Below are positions 11,482-21,965 of a DNA stretch of 64,000 nucleotides, in pieces. The stretch lies in the NCBI GenBank assembly GCA_039583875.1, contig CM077150.1:54129451-54193450 (forward strand), in the 5' to 3' direction. The notes beneath the pieces were generated by a model. It did no database searches. It was given only the letters and a program-made list of their open reading frames with translations, and was not told the DNA's origin. A program made the position numbers and the translations under genes. This stretch comes from Platanthera guangdongensis (Eukaryota > Streptophyta > Magnoliopsida > Asparagales > Orchidaceae). Positions within the stretch are counted from its first letter, which is position 1, and every line of letters begins with the position of its first letter.

Positions 11482-13649
11482 CTCCCCCTTGAAGTGAGAA
11501 GTGGTGAATAACTCCAGCAGCTCCCGTAACCTTGCACCTGGTCCTTCCGATAGCATCTACGAAGAGATGTCCAAGACATAGTCGTCGCCCCGCATATCAT
11601 GGACCATGAGGGAGCCCTCCAGCATCTCCAAAAAGGATTCATGCTTCCCTCTGCCTTCTTCAGCTTCAACCTCCACTCATGCATCACATGAGTATCACCA
11701 AGTTCCTTGGATACTGAAGTCCAAGCCTTGTTACCTCTGAGAGAATTCACCTCTTCAGACTTGGTGTCAACCACCTCCTTGATTCTAGTGGGGTCATCAC
11801 AGCCAGAAGTACCTTGCTCGACCTGAGGGCTAACAAGGAAACACGGGACCAAGTCCGCCGTGTTCCCTTCACAATATCGAGCTGGTGGCTTACTGATCCT
11901 CTTCGATCTCCGAAGAACCTGATCATGGCTAACCACCTCCACTGCTTTTGAACCAGCTCCGTTCTCGGGCAAACCCGGAACAATGCTCCCTTTGCTCCCT
12001 GAACAAGACGCCTCCTTACTGGAACCAAGAGCACCTGGAGCAACGCTCCCCCTGCTACCTGAACCAGAAGACTCCCCTCTTGAACAAGAACTGCCTGGAA
12101 CATCGCTCCCCTTGCTTCCTGAACAGGAAGCCTCCGCCTTCGAGCCAGAAGATCCTGGAGCATCGCTCCCCCTTCTTCCCAACTCTGACGCCTTTGCCCC
12201 GGAGCTAGAACAACCTGGAGCACCTGGTGACTCAGGCAACTCCACTTCCTTAGCAGCAGCCTCCTTCAGCCCACCATCTAACCTGCTTATCTCTAGCACC
12301 ACATAAGAGCTACCCCAATACGGCGTCAACTCATCAAAAACAATGTCTCTCGACACTATGAGTTTCTTCGTCGCAGGATCCATACACCTCCATCTTCTTC
12401 TCTGCTCATCATACCCAACAAAGACTAGCTTTGTCTTGAGAGCACCCGGAGAGTGTAAATAGCAGGTAGATCCAAACACCCGAAGGTGCTTCACTGAGGG
12501 CTTCACTCCGAACATCAGCTCATAAGGAGTCTTCATTATGATCGGACTAAGAGGCATCCGGTTGATGACATGAGCAGCACAGGCTATTCCCTCCGCCCAA
12601 AGAGCCTTCAGGACGCCTTTACTCTGAAGCCAACACTTGCAGGTCTTCGTTAACCAACGGATCATCCGAGCTGCAATACTACCCTGTTGTGAAGTATGTC
12701 CACAAGAAAGCTCCATCCGAATCCCTTGCTTCCTGGAAAAGCGTGAGAACTCGGTTGAGCCAAACTCACCACCGAAGCATGTCCTCAACACCTTGTTCCT
12801 CCGGCCAAGCTGGCCTTCCACAAGCTTCTTGAACTCCACAAACAAGCGTACCATGCTGGACTTCTTCTTCATAAAGTATACCCAAGTATACCCAGAATAG
12901 TCATCAACCAATATCAGCATGAACCTACTGCCTCCAAGACTGGCCGTGACGGTCGGTCCCACCAGAGCACAATGGACAACCGCCAATGGTGCATTACTCC
13001 TGGATTGTGCTTTGTCAACCATGAAGCGATAGGCTCCACTTTCCTGACATCCCGCACACCCCCGACCATCGCCATAGGATGACAACCTAGGCAAGCCTCT
13101 TACGAGTCTTCTTCCTGCCATTGCTTTCAGCTTGTCCATCCCTACATGCCCCAGTCTTTCATGCCAGATAGCTGCACTATCACTGGCATTCCTCCGATCA
13201 ACTCCAGAACTAGTTGAAATGCCAACCACGTTCTTCTCCTTCCTCCCTACCTGAGCAACGTTCGCCGAGAGCAAGACAACCTTGCACTCCTTCCGAAGAT
13301 GACCTTGCTGCTTGCATTTATAGCACCTTGGTCCTTCCTTCCTCTTCCTATCACGCCTAGGAGAAACACTCCTTTCTTCCTGATATGAAGTAGAGGGACC
13401 ATCATCAGCAGCAACCTTCAGCTTCTTCCTGAACAACCCATCAAGGGAAGTCCAGACCTCCGCAGCTGACCGACATCCACTGATGTGGTCCAAGAGCTCC
13501 GATGAGATCACCTGCTTGAGAATAGACTCCGCTTTCGCATTTGCCTCCTTCCAAGCTCTCATCGCCTCAGCATTGCCAGCAGTATCCTCTTGTCTTCCTG
13601 CTCTGCATACAACCTCCCAAAGGTCCTCGCCAAGAAGAAAGCTCTTCAT
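11064..13649 (-). CDS. Element C gag-integrase-like 861-codon ORF
   Basis: One open frame. About residues 1-90 are copia gag (LWEVV, ISGCRSAAEVWTSL). A CCHC knuckle, CYKCKQQGHLRKEC, lies near residue 110. GAG-pre-integrase is near 164 (WHERLGH). An integrase-like core spans about 225-390. A Ser/Gly-rich tract of about four 21-residue repeats follows (DNA 11960-12220). No protease DTG/DSG, RT or RNase H follows; the last roughly 140 codons read into the 3' LTR. All three integrase acids are replaced: HCALVGP for HxDLxGP, RTCFGGEF for RTDxGGEF, GSIAARMIRW for GVAERKNRT. A TAG at 13662-13664 separates the ORF from an in-frame N-terminal gag stretch starting near 13724. It may still make gag particles; enzymatic integrase activity is not expected. 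Confidence 0.75.
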   Translation of the reverse strand: MKSFLLGEDLWEVVCRAGRQEDTAGNAEAMRAWKEANAKAESILKQVISSELLDHISGCRSAAEVWTSLDGLFRKKLKVAADDGPSTSYQEERSVSPRRDRKRKEGPRCYKCKQQGHLRKECKVVLLSANVAQVGRKEKNVVGISTSSGVDRRNASDSAAIWHERLGHVGMDKLKAMAGRRLVRGLPRLSSYGDGRGCAGCQESGAYRFMVDKAQSRSNAPLAVVHCALVGPTVTASLGGSRFMLILVDDYSGYTWVYFMKKKSSMVRLFVEFKKLVEGQLGRRNKVLRTCFGGEFGSTEFSRFSRKQGIRMELSCGHTSQQGSIAARMIRWLTKTCKCWLQSKGVLKALWAEGIACAAHVINRMPLSPIIMKTPYELMFGVKPSVKHLRVFGSTCYLHSPGALKTKLVFVGYDEQRRRWRCMDPATKKLIVSRDIVFDELTPYWGSSYVVLEISRLDGGLKEAAAKEVELPESPGAPGCSSSGAKASELGRRGSDAPGSSGSKAEASCSGSKGSDVPGSSCSRGESSGSGSRGSVAPGALGSSKEASCSGSKGSIVPGLPENGAGSKAVEVVSHDQVLRRSKRISKPPARYCEGNTADLVPCFLVSPQVEQGTSGCDDPTRIKEVVDTKSEEVNSLRGNKAWTSVSKELGDTHVMHEWRLKLKKAEGSMNPFWRCWRAPSWSMICGATTMSWTSLRRCYRKDQVQGYGSCWSYSPLLTSRGSVEFCEVKVGEWKAWETYPRGLRGLGWRTARSAGMLQAVCSVAAWAVCSRGLCGQQRRSDRPMYAQQAVDSQEVTGRIGILSAESGLKRTVELELGRSVWQLPWSCYSEVASGSRGDRRSARTGTGGRPVWRARSSVRQ
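11482..11497 (-). other. Element C polypurine tract
   Basis: The minus strand reads CACTTCAAGGGGGAG immediately before the 3' LTR. This is the expected primer for plus-strand DNA synthesis. Confidence 0.8.
11960..12220 (-). repeat. In-frame tandem repeats (about 63 bp) within the element C ORF
   Basis: About four imperfect copies of a 63-bp unit encode Ser/Gly-rich blocks such as SCSGSKGSDVPGSS. They fall after the integrase-like region, where copia proteins normally have a disordered linker before RT. Confidence 0.8.
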
Positions 13650-13800
13650 ACAGGACTTCCACTATTCACAGTTCGTCTCTGTAAGAAGATCAATACCAAG
13701 ACAACTTGCATCCTCCACTGCCATGGTTCTACCACTGGTTTCCTCTTCAGACGAGCAACTACTTCCATTGAGCACTGCTTGACCACTCCAACAACCTGGC

Positions 13801-13810
13801 TCTGATACCA
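13801..13810 (-). other. Element C primer binding site
   Basis: The minus strand reads TGGTATCAGA directly abutting the right LTR and continues GCCAGG, giving a longer match to initiator-Met tRNA than in most neighbours. Confidence 0.9.
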
Positions 13811-14573
13811 TGTTAAAATTCAACAAACCGCAGACGCCCCCTTGGATACCCTGCTGAAAACTCAACAAACTGAAGGAGAATACGCCCACTTATAATGTTG
13901 AAAGTTTTACCGGATCGTGGAGTTAGCAGGGGTTATCTCAACAAAGCAGTAATAACCAGCAACACATGCAGCACAAGCTTCTTTATTGATCAAGAGCAAA
14001 CTTCTTTACAAGGCGAGAGATACATGACGAGACATGCTTCACCAAAAACCAACACCGGGAGAGCAGAAACAGTTACAAAGACAAGAACAAAAAACAAGCC
14101 GCGTGGACTCAATCAACAAGCCGCCGACCTACTGCTGTGGAGTCCGCTCAGTCCGCCAGGTCGCCAGACCGCAACCCAAGCCGCGCGGACTCACCCTTAC
14201 TCCAATGCTTAGCTCTTCACCGCCGATCTGGACGCCGCCAGACCGCACAAGCTGCGTCACCGAATGGAACAGTCCGCCTGAAGCAGGCGACTTCCTGAAC
14301 CCCGAACCAAGTCGCCAAAGAGAAGACCGCCGGGTCGCTATCCGCGACCTGCTGTTTACCGCCGGTTGCTTAACCGCAGAGTCCGCACTGTCCCTGACCG
14401 CAATCAGAGCCAAGTCCTGGCTTTCCAGCGCTATCCGCACAACCTGCACAGCACAACCGGGTCAACTCTCAATCCGCGCGGACACAAGGTCCAGACCGCA
14501 GCAACTTACGCGAGCTCAAATTCTGTTCACTTACTTCGGTCTCGGTTCCCTCTAATCTTGATGTGACATGGGT

Positions 14574-14585
14574 CCTATTTATAGG
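14574..14585 (-). promoter_or_regulatory. Putative TATA box of element C 5' LTR
   Basis: CCTATTTATAGG (a 12-bp inverted repeat, TATA on both strands) sits just downstream, in element sense, of the GTCCGC array. Direction is inferred from the element's orientation. Confidence 0.55.
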
Positions 14586-14639
14586 CACGACGATGAGTAT
14601 GGTCACCGCCCTAGCCGATAGGATCACCGCCACAACCCG

Positions 14640-15630
14640 CAACTAGAACAAGTGTGTCCGCCAGCCCGCGGACACACATTCCAGTTCGCCGCTCCTATGC
14701 AGATAGCCAGTCCGCCCCAGCTTCTCCAAGGCCGGACTCCAATATCCAGCCCGCCTTGCCGCCAGAGGCCAAGCCAGGACCACCACAGCCGGACTCCACA
14801 ACAGCCATGTCCGCCATTCTGCGGACAAGGCATCAGCCCGCAAAACCCGAGCCCGCAGCCTCGCCATCAAGGCACCTGCCGGACTCAGCGAACACCCGGC
14901 TTCCGTCCGCATATCCCAAGTCCATTACCTTATTGCCAAGGCACCTCCGGACTTAGCGGACACGCCAATCCAGTCCGCTAACAGCAGACTCCAGTCCGCA
15001 ACTCCTGAGTCCATTACCTCGTCACAAGGCTCAACCGGACTCAGCGGACTCCGGCTCCAGTCCGCACGCTCCTGCACAAGCAATTCTCCAGTCCGCATTT
15101 CCCAAGCTAGCAAACAAGGCAACTACACTTCTACTACGCTTGACGGACTGAGAAACCAGCCCGCGCTCCACTGCGCGATCTCCCCGGACTGAGCCATCCT
15201 GGACTTGGTTCAATTCCCACCAAGTCCAGTCCGCTGGCCACAAGGGCCAGTCCGCACTTACTGGCGGACACTGGATCTAGCCCGCCATACCGGGCGACCT
15301 CCAGTTCCTGTCCGAGCTGACCGGCGGTCTCCACGGCTTCCACTTGCCGCTTCACTAGAGCAAGACCAAGGCAACTGGCAAACCGGTCTGCCGAGCTCCA
15401 GTTCTACAGTCTGCTTCAAGCCGGACTCCGCGGATAACATTCCTATCCTCCCGGTTACTTCCTGGGAGTCAACCGCCTGCTGAGCATACACTGGCCTGTC
15501 AGACCGCCGCTGTTGTCCGCGTAGTCCGCGCGAACAGACCGCCCAGGCCGCCACAGAGCAAACCGCCTGCAACATCCCTGCCGACCTAGCAGTCCGCCAA
15601 CCCAGTCCGCGTAGTCCGCGCGGATAGGTT
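14640..15630. repeat. GTCCGC/GCGGAC bidirectional motif array in LTR C
   Basis: Dozens of GTCCGC, AGTCCGC or GCGGACT words occur in both orientations over about 1 kb. Some are fused as GTCCGCGCGGA, part of a perfect palindrome. The same array is in the left LTR at about 10445-11435. Confidence 0.85.
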
Positions 15631-15680
15631 TCCCAAGCCTTCCATTCACCCACTTTCACTTCACAGAATTCAACACTGAA

Positions 15681-16910
15681 ATCTCAGAAAATTACCCAAG
15701 TCCAAAAGCATTGAGTGAGGCAAGCTCACTCAACACCATCCCGCTAATAGCACTAAGAGAAGGCAGGCAGGAAAATCTGACTGTCCAAAAGTGTTCAGTG
15801 AGCAGCTAATAGCGCTGAGAGAAGACAGGCGGTCAAAACAGACAGTATTGTAAAAGCAAAAATTGGGCTAAGTCCAGAAGTGTTGAGTGAGATCAACTCA
15901 CTCACCACCATACAACTAGAAGCATTGAGTTAAGGTTATCCTGTCATAGCCTCACTGTGAAGAATCTAGAAAATCGACTAAGTCTAGAAGCATTGAGTGA
16001 AGCTTCATCACTCAATGTCATGCTGAGTCTGTCAACGCCAAACTTCAGCAAGAAGGCAAGATTACAGAAAATCAACTAAGTCCAGATGCGTTGAGTGAAT
16101 CTTATACACTCAAATCTCTCAAAGCCATCGGGCAGAAAGCTGAAAAATATGGCTAAGGGAAAAAGCATTTAGTGAGGGATATTCACTCAACGCTCTCAAC
16201 GCCATCATGCAAAGCTGAAGAAATGTCTAAGTCCAGAATCACTGAGTCTACCATTCATCGAGCTAAGCTTAGCTTTCATCGAACGGAGTTCAGAGTTCAT
16301 CAATCTTAGCTTTTACCTATAAGAAGGACTCAACTATCATAATCGTCGACCAGAGTTCAGAGTTCGTGTATCTCAGCTTTTACCTATAAGAAGGACTTAG
16401 CTATCAGAATCGTCGACCGGAGTTCAGAGTTCGTCGATCTCAGCTTTGCCTATAAGAAGGACTGAACTATCAGAATCATCGACCGGAGCTCAGGTTTCAT
16501 CGAGCTGAGCTCGAAGTTCGTCGACCTCAGCCTTCACCTAAAGAAAGAACTGAGCTAAGGGAATTAGTCGATCTCAGCTTCACTGTTTCGTCGAGCTGAG
16601 TTCAGATTTCGTCGAGCTAAGCTTGAAGTTCGTCGAACGTAGGATTTTATAAAAGTTAGTTGATTTTGGCTAAGTCTAGAATGATACTGACTTAGCAAAG
16701 TCAACAAGTCAACAAAGTTCAGAATCGATGCAAATCGACATTAACATCACCGTTAGTCTACAGTGGATCTCAAGTTAATAGAGCTGAGGTTTTAAGCACC
16801 ATTAAAACTGAGACACATGTCGATCATCTCACCAAAGTGACGGGATTATAAATAGCAGAAGAGATCGAGAGAAATGATCAAAGATTAATTGGATTAATTT
16901 CTGATTATAA
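15681..16910 (+). repeat. LTR B, continuation with two classes of palindrome array
   Basis: This resumes LTR B after element C. From 15690 to about 16220, inverted pairs such as TTGAGTGAG...CTCACTCAA recur roughly every 150-200 bp, each after the phrase AAGTCCAGAA. From about 16250 to 16640 follow TCGTCGAGCT, GTTCGTCGAAC and related words. A TATA box follows. The right limit, against the CACTA remnant, is unresolved between about 16870 and 16970. No coding sequence was seen. Confidence 0.65.
16845..16855 (+). promoter_or_regulatory. Putative TATA box of LTR B
   Basis: ATTATAAATAG lies downstream of the palindrome arrays and just upstream of GAGATCGAGAG leader-like sequence, the same order as in the other SIRE LTRs. 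Confidence 0.55.
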
Positions 16911-16970
16911 TTGCACTATTGTTTCATAATAATGCATAAGAAATAAACTTATCGTACCATTGCACGAGCT

Positions 16971-19379
16971 TTACATGTTATCATCATTATCATCATAATA
17001 TTGCACTAGTGTTTCGTCACCTTTATCTGTTGACTCATCTTCCTCAACATTATTATTAAGTTCATCCTATTAGTGAATTGTAGTTAGAACTTCTATTTCT
17101 ATAATATAAGGTTCTATATCACCTCTTCCTAGAAATTGCATGTTTTGATCTTCAGTGGCATATATTAATTCATTTTTGGAGGACTCATGTTGTTGAAAAT
17201 ACTCACAAACCCTATACTCAACCTTGTTATCATTCATCTCCTCCATTTCTAGGTCATCTTGTTCCTTTATGTCCTAAAGGTCTCTATGCCAAACAAGTTG
17301 TGCAATTTTCCAAGGCTCGTCGAGTTCCGTGTCATCTATATAGAACACTTGTTGCACATATTTTGGAAGAACGAATGGATCATCATCACACCAATGAGTA
17401 TTTATATCAATGCTCAAAAAATATTTATCTTTATGCATTGTCATTTTCCCATTAGTGTCAAACCACTCACACCAAAATAATATTACTTTATACCCATGAA
17501 GATAGGTCAATTTATTTTGATGTTCCCCCTCAACAAGTAAACCACTATTTTGTGTGGTTCGACGATCATCTCAATCTTTTAAATGAAATTGTACTTCATT
17601 AATAATTAACCAGAGTAGAATTTTGTTAAGTATGATTACTGAACATTTGCCAATGCCCGTAATTCTTCAAAGATTTTTCTTGAGTTTTCGTGATGCAATC
17701 TATTATCTATACAAAATAAAATCTGAAGTTAATTAGTTAGGTGATACTATAAATTAACCGTATTTAATAATAATATCATGTTTGGATCTTACATGAGCTT
17801 GAAACCAATAATAAAACTACTCTTGATAAGTTTTGTCAATGTTTCTATCATTTCCCCTTCAATCTCTTTCATGTTATTGCTATAAAAGATAATAAATAAG
17901 TAAATTAAATTAGATACAAAGTAAGAAAATTAAGCTCTTCCATGGTTCAAACCTTTTAAAAGCATCCATTTCACTACAATTGTTTAATATGAATTTATTA
18001 GCCGCATTTATTCTTTTTTTTGAAAGTGCTTTGCAATGGAGGAAAGTTCCAAAGGGCCTCACTTTTGAAATGGATAATTCACAATCTTGCTGATCCTCTA
18101 CTGCATCTTCATTTTGTTTCGCTTTGTTAAACCTCGTTTCAATTATATTTAGGTGCATTGACATAAATGTCAAAGACACTTTTACAATATATCCTTCCCC
18201 CATTGAACCCTCTGGACAAGCTTTATTACGTACATTTCCTTTACAAGATTTAAGAAACCTAAAGGAGAAACTCAATGATAAGAACAAAAAAATTGTTAAA
18301 TTTATGCTATGTAAGATAATAAAGTATAAATGTATAAAAAAACATGTACCTTTCAATCAGGTACATCCAACATGAATGAGATGGGCCAACAATCTTTGTC
18401 TCTTTTGGAAGGTGAATAGCCAAGTGAATCATTATATCAAAAAAAACGTTGGAGGGAATATTCTCTCCAATTTGCACAAATTAATTGAAATATTACTCTC
18501 CAACTTCTTGATATGCTCTACCTGTAATGTCTTTGAGCATAAAATTTTAAAGAAATCCTCTGGCTCATATATTGACTTAATGATATCTTTGCATATAAAC
18601 CCATGAATGTTAATAAGAATTAATCGTTGTAATAGAACATGACAATCATGAGATTTAAGTCCATAAATCTTTCCATCATTTATGCATCATGAAATTTTTT
18701 ATGCATAGCCATCCGGAAACTTGACATTTTTAAAATTGCAAGACCTTGTTTTTTCATCGGAAGATAAATTATAACATGCTTGAGGTTTTAATATAGTAAT
18801 TACATTTCTAATCTAGTGCAATTACTTCGTATTGTTAAGGTCTCATAAATCTTTTTATGATTTTTCCGTATCTTTATTTTTTTCCATCAATGATCATCAA
18901 TGTGACCAACACATTATCACAAATACTTTTTTTCAATGCATTACATCAATATTATGTTGTATCAAAAGCTTATGCTTGTAAGGTAGTTCAGAGAAGATGC
19001 TATTCTTGACCCAATTTTCTTCTTAAATATTGCACTTCCTCTTTTGTTTGGTTAGGTGTTTTCCAAATTTATCATAATTACGTTCGAGTGTATTTAAATT
19101 TGAAAGTAATTGTGCTCCACTCCACTCCTTTAGTTTTGAACATTTTTCTAACTTTCCATCAAACTATTTACTTCTTCAATAAGGGTGATCATTATGTAGA
19201 TAACGACGATGTCCCGTGTAGCATATCTTACTTTGAATTCTTTTAGAATCTGTATCATATAAACAAGTTGGGCATGCTCCATAATCCTTTGTGGTCTACC
19301 TAAATAAATTACTAAGAGCTTGAAAATCATTAATTGTCCACATAAGTGCAACATGTCTTTTAAATGTCTCCATGGTATA
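16971..19379 (-). pseudogene. Element D: CACTA transposase, C-terminal two thirds
   Basis: The minus strand reads, from the right, the tnp2 block (ALMWTINDFQALSN, then YGACPTCLYDTDS and CYTGHRRYLHNDHPY, 19370-19150), the DUF4218 region (HDCHVLLQRL near 18640, FFDIMIHLAIHLPKE near 18420, GPSHSCWMYLIER near 18360, ETRFNKAKQN near 18120), DUF4216 (VILFWCEWFDTNGK, DDPFVLPKYVQQVFYIDD, 17510-17280) and an acidic tail ending at TAA, 16971-16973. Frame changes and probable introns (for example 18240-18356) separate the blocks, and stops interrupt them. The gene is cut at 19379 by element E; its upstream part is at 61840-62240. Confidence 0.85.
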
Positions 19380-20519
19380 TATTGGTATTACCATGGTGAT
19401 CCAGAGTGATCAAACATTTAGGCTAACCTCCATTTCAGTATGAGCCTATGAGGTCATACATAAGAGCATTGGAGAAGTTATAAAGGTTTGTGTTGGCCTT
19501 CATCATATGTGATATGAGTGAAGGACCAAGCCTATGACATTTTGGATGTGGAGGATTCTCATTTCGGGACCTATACTGTGAATATGGGTCATGAGGTAAG
19601 TGGTCAGAAGACTATGGGAAATTCGTCGAGTGTCACTTAAGGTTTCAAAGAATGAGTTGGAAATAGTCGAATATCGTCATGATAGACTCAACGAATCTAT
19701 CTAAAGTTCTTCGAGTATCGTAATGAAAGTTTCGACGAATTAGACTTATTCGTCGAATATCTTCGATTCGGCGAGTATCATCGATTTTTCGAGGATTGTC
19801 GATTTGTCAAATATCGCCTTAATACTTTGACAGTTTGCTCATCTCGATTCGTCGAGTATACATGCGTTATTTCGAAGAATAATTTTTGATTCGTAGAGTA
19901 TCGACATATATGCTCGACTAATTCTATTTCCTCCGGTTTAATTCCTTTAAGTCCGATTCGGCATGGTCTGCGGGTATCGGTTGGTTCGGTACTATGTATA
20001 TATATAGTAAACTGAAATAGCTACATGATTTTTCCTAACCTAATCGAGCGAGTCGACTTCTTCTTCCTCCCCATGATGGAACAGTTCTGCCAAGGTCGTG
20101 AAAGCTGATCTCGCCGCCGGCCATCCGCCTTCCCTGTACGTCGCCGAAATTTATTTCCTAAGTGTCATATTCGTCATCGCCGCCTCTCCTTTTATGGATC
20201 TAGTAGTCCATGGAGACATTGAGGGCGAACCTTCTTCTAACCTAGATATTGTATGCAAGAGTCTAAGTGTTCTTCGTGCTCGTGTGGATATTCGTAGAGG
20301 CGTGGACACTATTCTATGCTCGAAACTCCGATCGTTGCCATTCATTAGACTTCATCGGAGCACCTTGGTTGAGTATTAACTCAATCACTAAAAGGTATAA
20401 TTTATTTATAACAATGTTACTTTTGGATCAAAGTTCATCGCTAGATCCGAACTACTTTGGGTTTTCCTGTTCCTAATTTCGCTGCGCACAACTGTTGTGT
20501 CGTATAGCAAAACCCAACA
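19380..20519 (+). repeat. Element E 5' LTR
   Basis: 1140 bp. The U3 part at 19618-19930 holds an array of TTCGTCGAATATCG/TCGTCGAGTATCG words with palindromic cores such as ATTCGTCGAAT. A TATA box follows, then a leader. A short ORF at 20098-20379 lies in the leader and recurs, broken, in the other LTR, so I do not treat it as a gene. Confidence 0.9.
19995..20008 (+). promoter_or_regulatory. Putative TATA box of LTR E
   Basis: TGTATATATATAGT lies about 70 bp after the last TCGTCGA-type word. The other LTR has TCTATATATACG at the matching position near 61305. Confidence 0.5.
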
Positions 20520-21457
20520 GTGGTTGGACCCTGTTAGGGGCTCTTCCCCTAAGACCCCGCCAGGGGTGCAACCCCTTTGAACCCCGCCAGGAGCGCATGT
20601 GATTTTATTGTGATATCTTTGTTACTCCTTAATAGTAACCGTCCCTCTTGTTGGTTTATGAAACCAAGTGTGTTAGATTTTGAATCTCACATAGAGTGAC
20701 GAGCTTGTCTACTGTTTAAGTGGAGTTTGTGTTGCGCATGTCTAGTGCATGTAAATCTAAAGATTTATAAAGGTTCTAAATGTTTAAATTTAGCCCAATT
20801 CATCAAGTATTGATGATTTTATTGTGCATAATTGGGATGCATTTGGATTATGATTGCTGTAGGTTTTATTTTGTGGATGTGCACATTGGTTAATTGTTAA
20901 CCATGATTAAGTGTTAGTCAAGTATCTTAGATCTCTTATGTAATATTAAGTATTCAGATGACTTCCGATGGATGACACTCTTCCTGCCTCGATCGATGAA
21001 GTGTGGGCTTGCCAAAGCAAGGTGCATTAATCTATCTTGGTATGGTGTGAGCGGATAATTATGATACCCCACTGTCAACATCAGATCAAATTTAATTGGG
21101 TGACCTCAAAGATTGAGTGCTTAGAGGTATAGGGTTGGCATGCAACATATGATGAATGTGAATAAGGAGTTATTCACCAACCATATAGGAGTTGCATGAT
21201 GATGCAATCAGCAAGTGTTGCCTACCTAAATAACTATATTGTGAGAGAAAAGCCAAAGTTGACTCATAGTATTGGTGAAATACGAATCTTGTCCACCAAG
21301 AGAGTAGCTCGCATAAACTCTCTGAATTGATATCAAGGGTTATCAGTTTGATTAAAATAGTGGGAGTATATTTTAATTAAAGACCTAATTAAAATAAAAA
21401 TGTATTTTGAAATGTAGTACTGAATTTTACTTTGCATAAATTCTTATAGAATTTCCA
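20520..21457 (+). other. Element E untranslated leader
   Basis: Non-coding. It starts with a GC-rich stretch of repeated CCCCGCCAGG-like words and near-inverted TTAGGGG/CCCCTAA. I see no initiator-Met primer match beside the LTR, so the primer is unidentified. The remainder is AT-rich with no feature I recognise. Confidence 0.6.
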
Positions 21458-21965
21458 TGGCAAGTGATCTCATTCCACCTTGTCCCTCAGAGCCATCCTT
21501 GAGAAGGGGAAACTAAGTGGGATGAACTATTTGGACTGGTACAAAAACCTGAGAATTGTTCTCAGGCAAGAGTGTAAGCTCTATGTTTTGGAAGAGGAAT
21601 CCCCTGATGAGCCAGCCGAGAATGCATCCCAATCTGATAAAGATGCTTATAAGAAATATTAAGACGACTCCTTAGATATCGAATGTCTCATGCTGATAGC
21701 CATGAACTCTGAGCTATAGAAGCAATATGAGAACATGAGACCACCTAGTAGAGACTCACATACTCAAGATGATTGGGTATATAAAGAACCTTGAAAGGCA
21801 AGGCTTCCTCTAGGCCAAGAGTTGGTTATAGACCTGATCCTGTAATCATTGCCGGACAATTATGAGTAATTCATCTTGAACTACAATATGAATGAAATAG
21901 ATAAGACACTGCCCGAGCTCCTAGGTATGTTGAGAACTACTGAAATCAATATGAAGAAGGTCAAA
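21458..21965 (+). pseudogene. gag: Element E gag, N-terminal half
   Basis: ATG at 21458 (MASDLIPP) is followed by a frame change near 21480 into SLRAILEKGKLSGMNYLDWYKNLRIVLRQE, typical copia gag (UBN2-like) start. Later blocks include LPDNYE and LPELLGMLRTTEI. Stops occur at 21661 and several times after. The gene ends at the F insertion (duplication TCAAA, 21961-21965) and resumes at 56396. Confidence 0.85.

Larger units (their letters stand above)
9617..15675 (-). mobile_element. Element C: full-length non-autonomous copia-like retrotransposon
   Basis: The 6059-bp element has identical-length LTRs (9617-11481 and 13811-15675, 1865 bp each) beginning TGTTAAAATTC and ending GAATTCAACA. The perfect duplication CTGAA flanks it at 9612-9616 and 15676-15680. 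A primer site (13801-13810) and polypurine tract (from 11482) are intact. Internal DNA is only 2.3 kb and encodes gag plus a degenerate integrase; protease, RT and RNase H are missing. LTRs differ by scattered substitutions, about five in the first 250 bp, suggesting a fairly recent insertion. Mobility would require enzymes in trans. Confidence 0.9.
13811..15675 (-). repeat. Element C 5' LTR (right)
   Basis: 1865 bp, the same length as the left LTR with no net indel. The U3 GTCCGC/GCGGAC array lies at about 14640-15630. The transcribed part toward 13811 reads into gag. Confidence 0.9.

Noticed and set aside
16914..16918. CACTA terminus of element D
   Set aside because: No partner TAGTG end with a matching 3-bp duplication was found near 63.2 kb, and it is only about 55 bp after the transposase stop.
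20098..20379. 93-codon ORF in element E LTR
   Set aside because: It lies in the LTR leader and is broken in the 3' LTR copy; no domain recognised.
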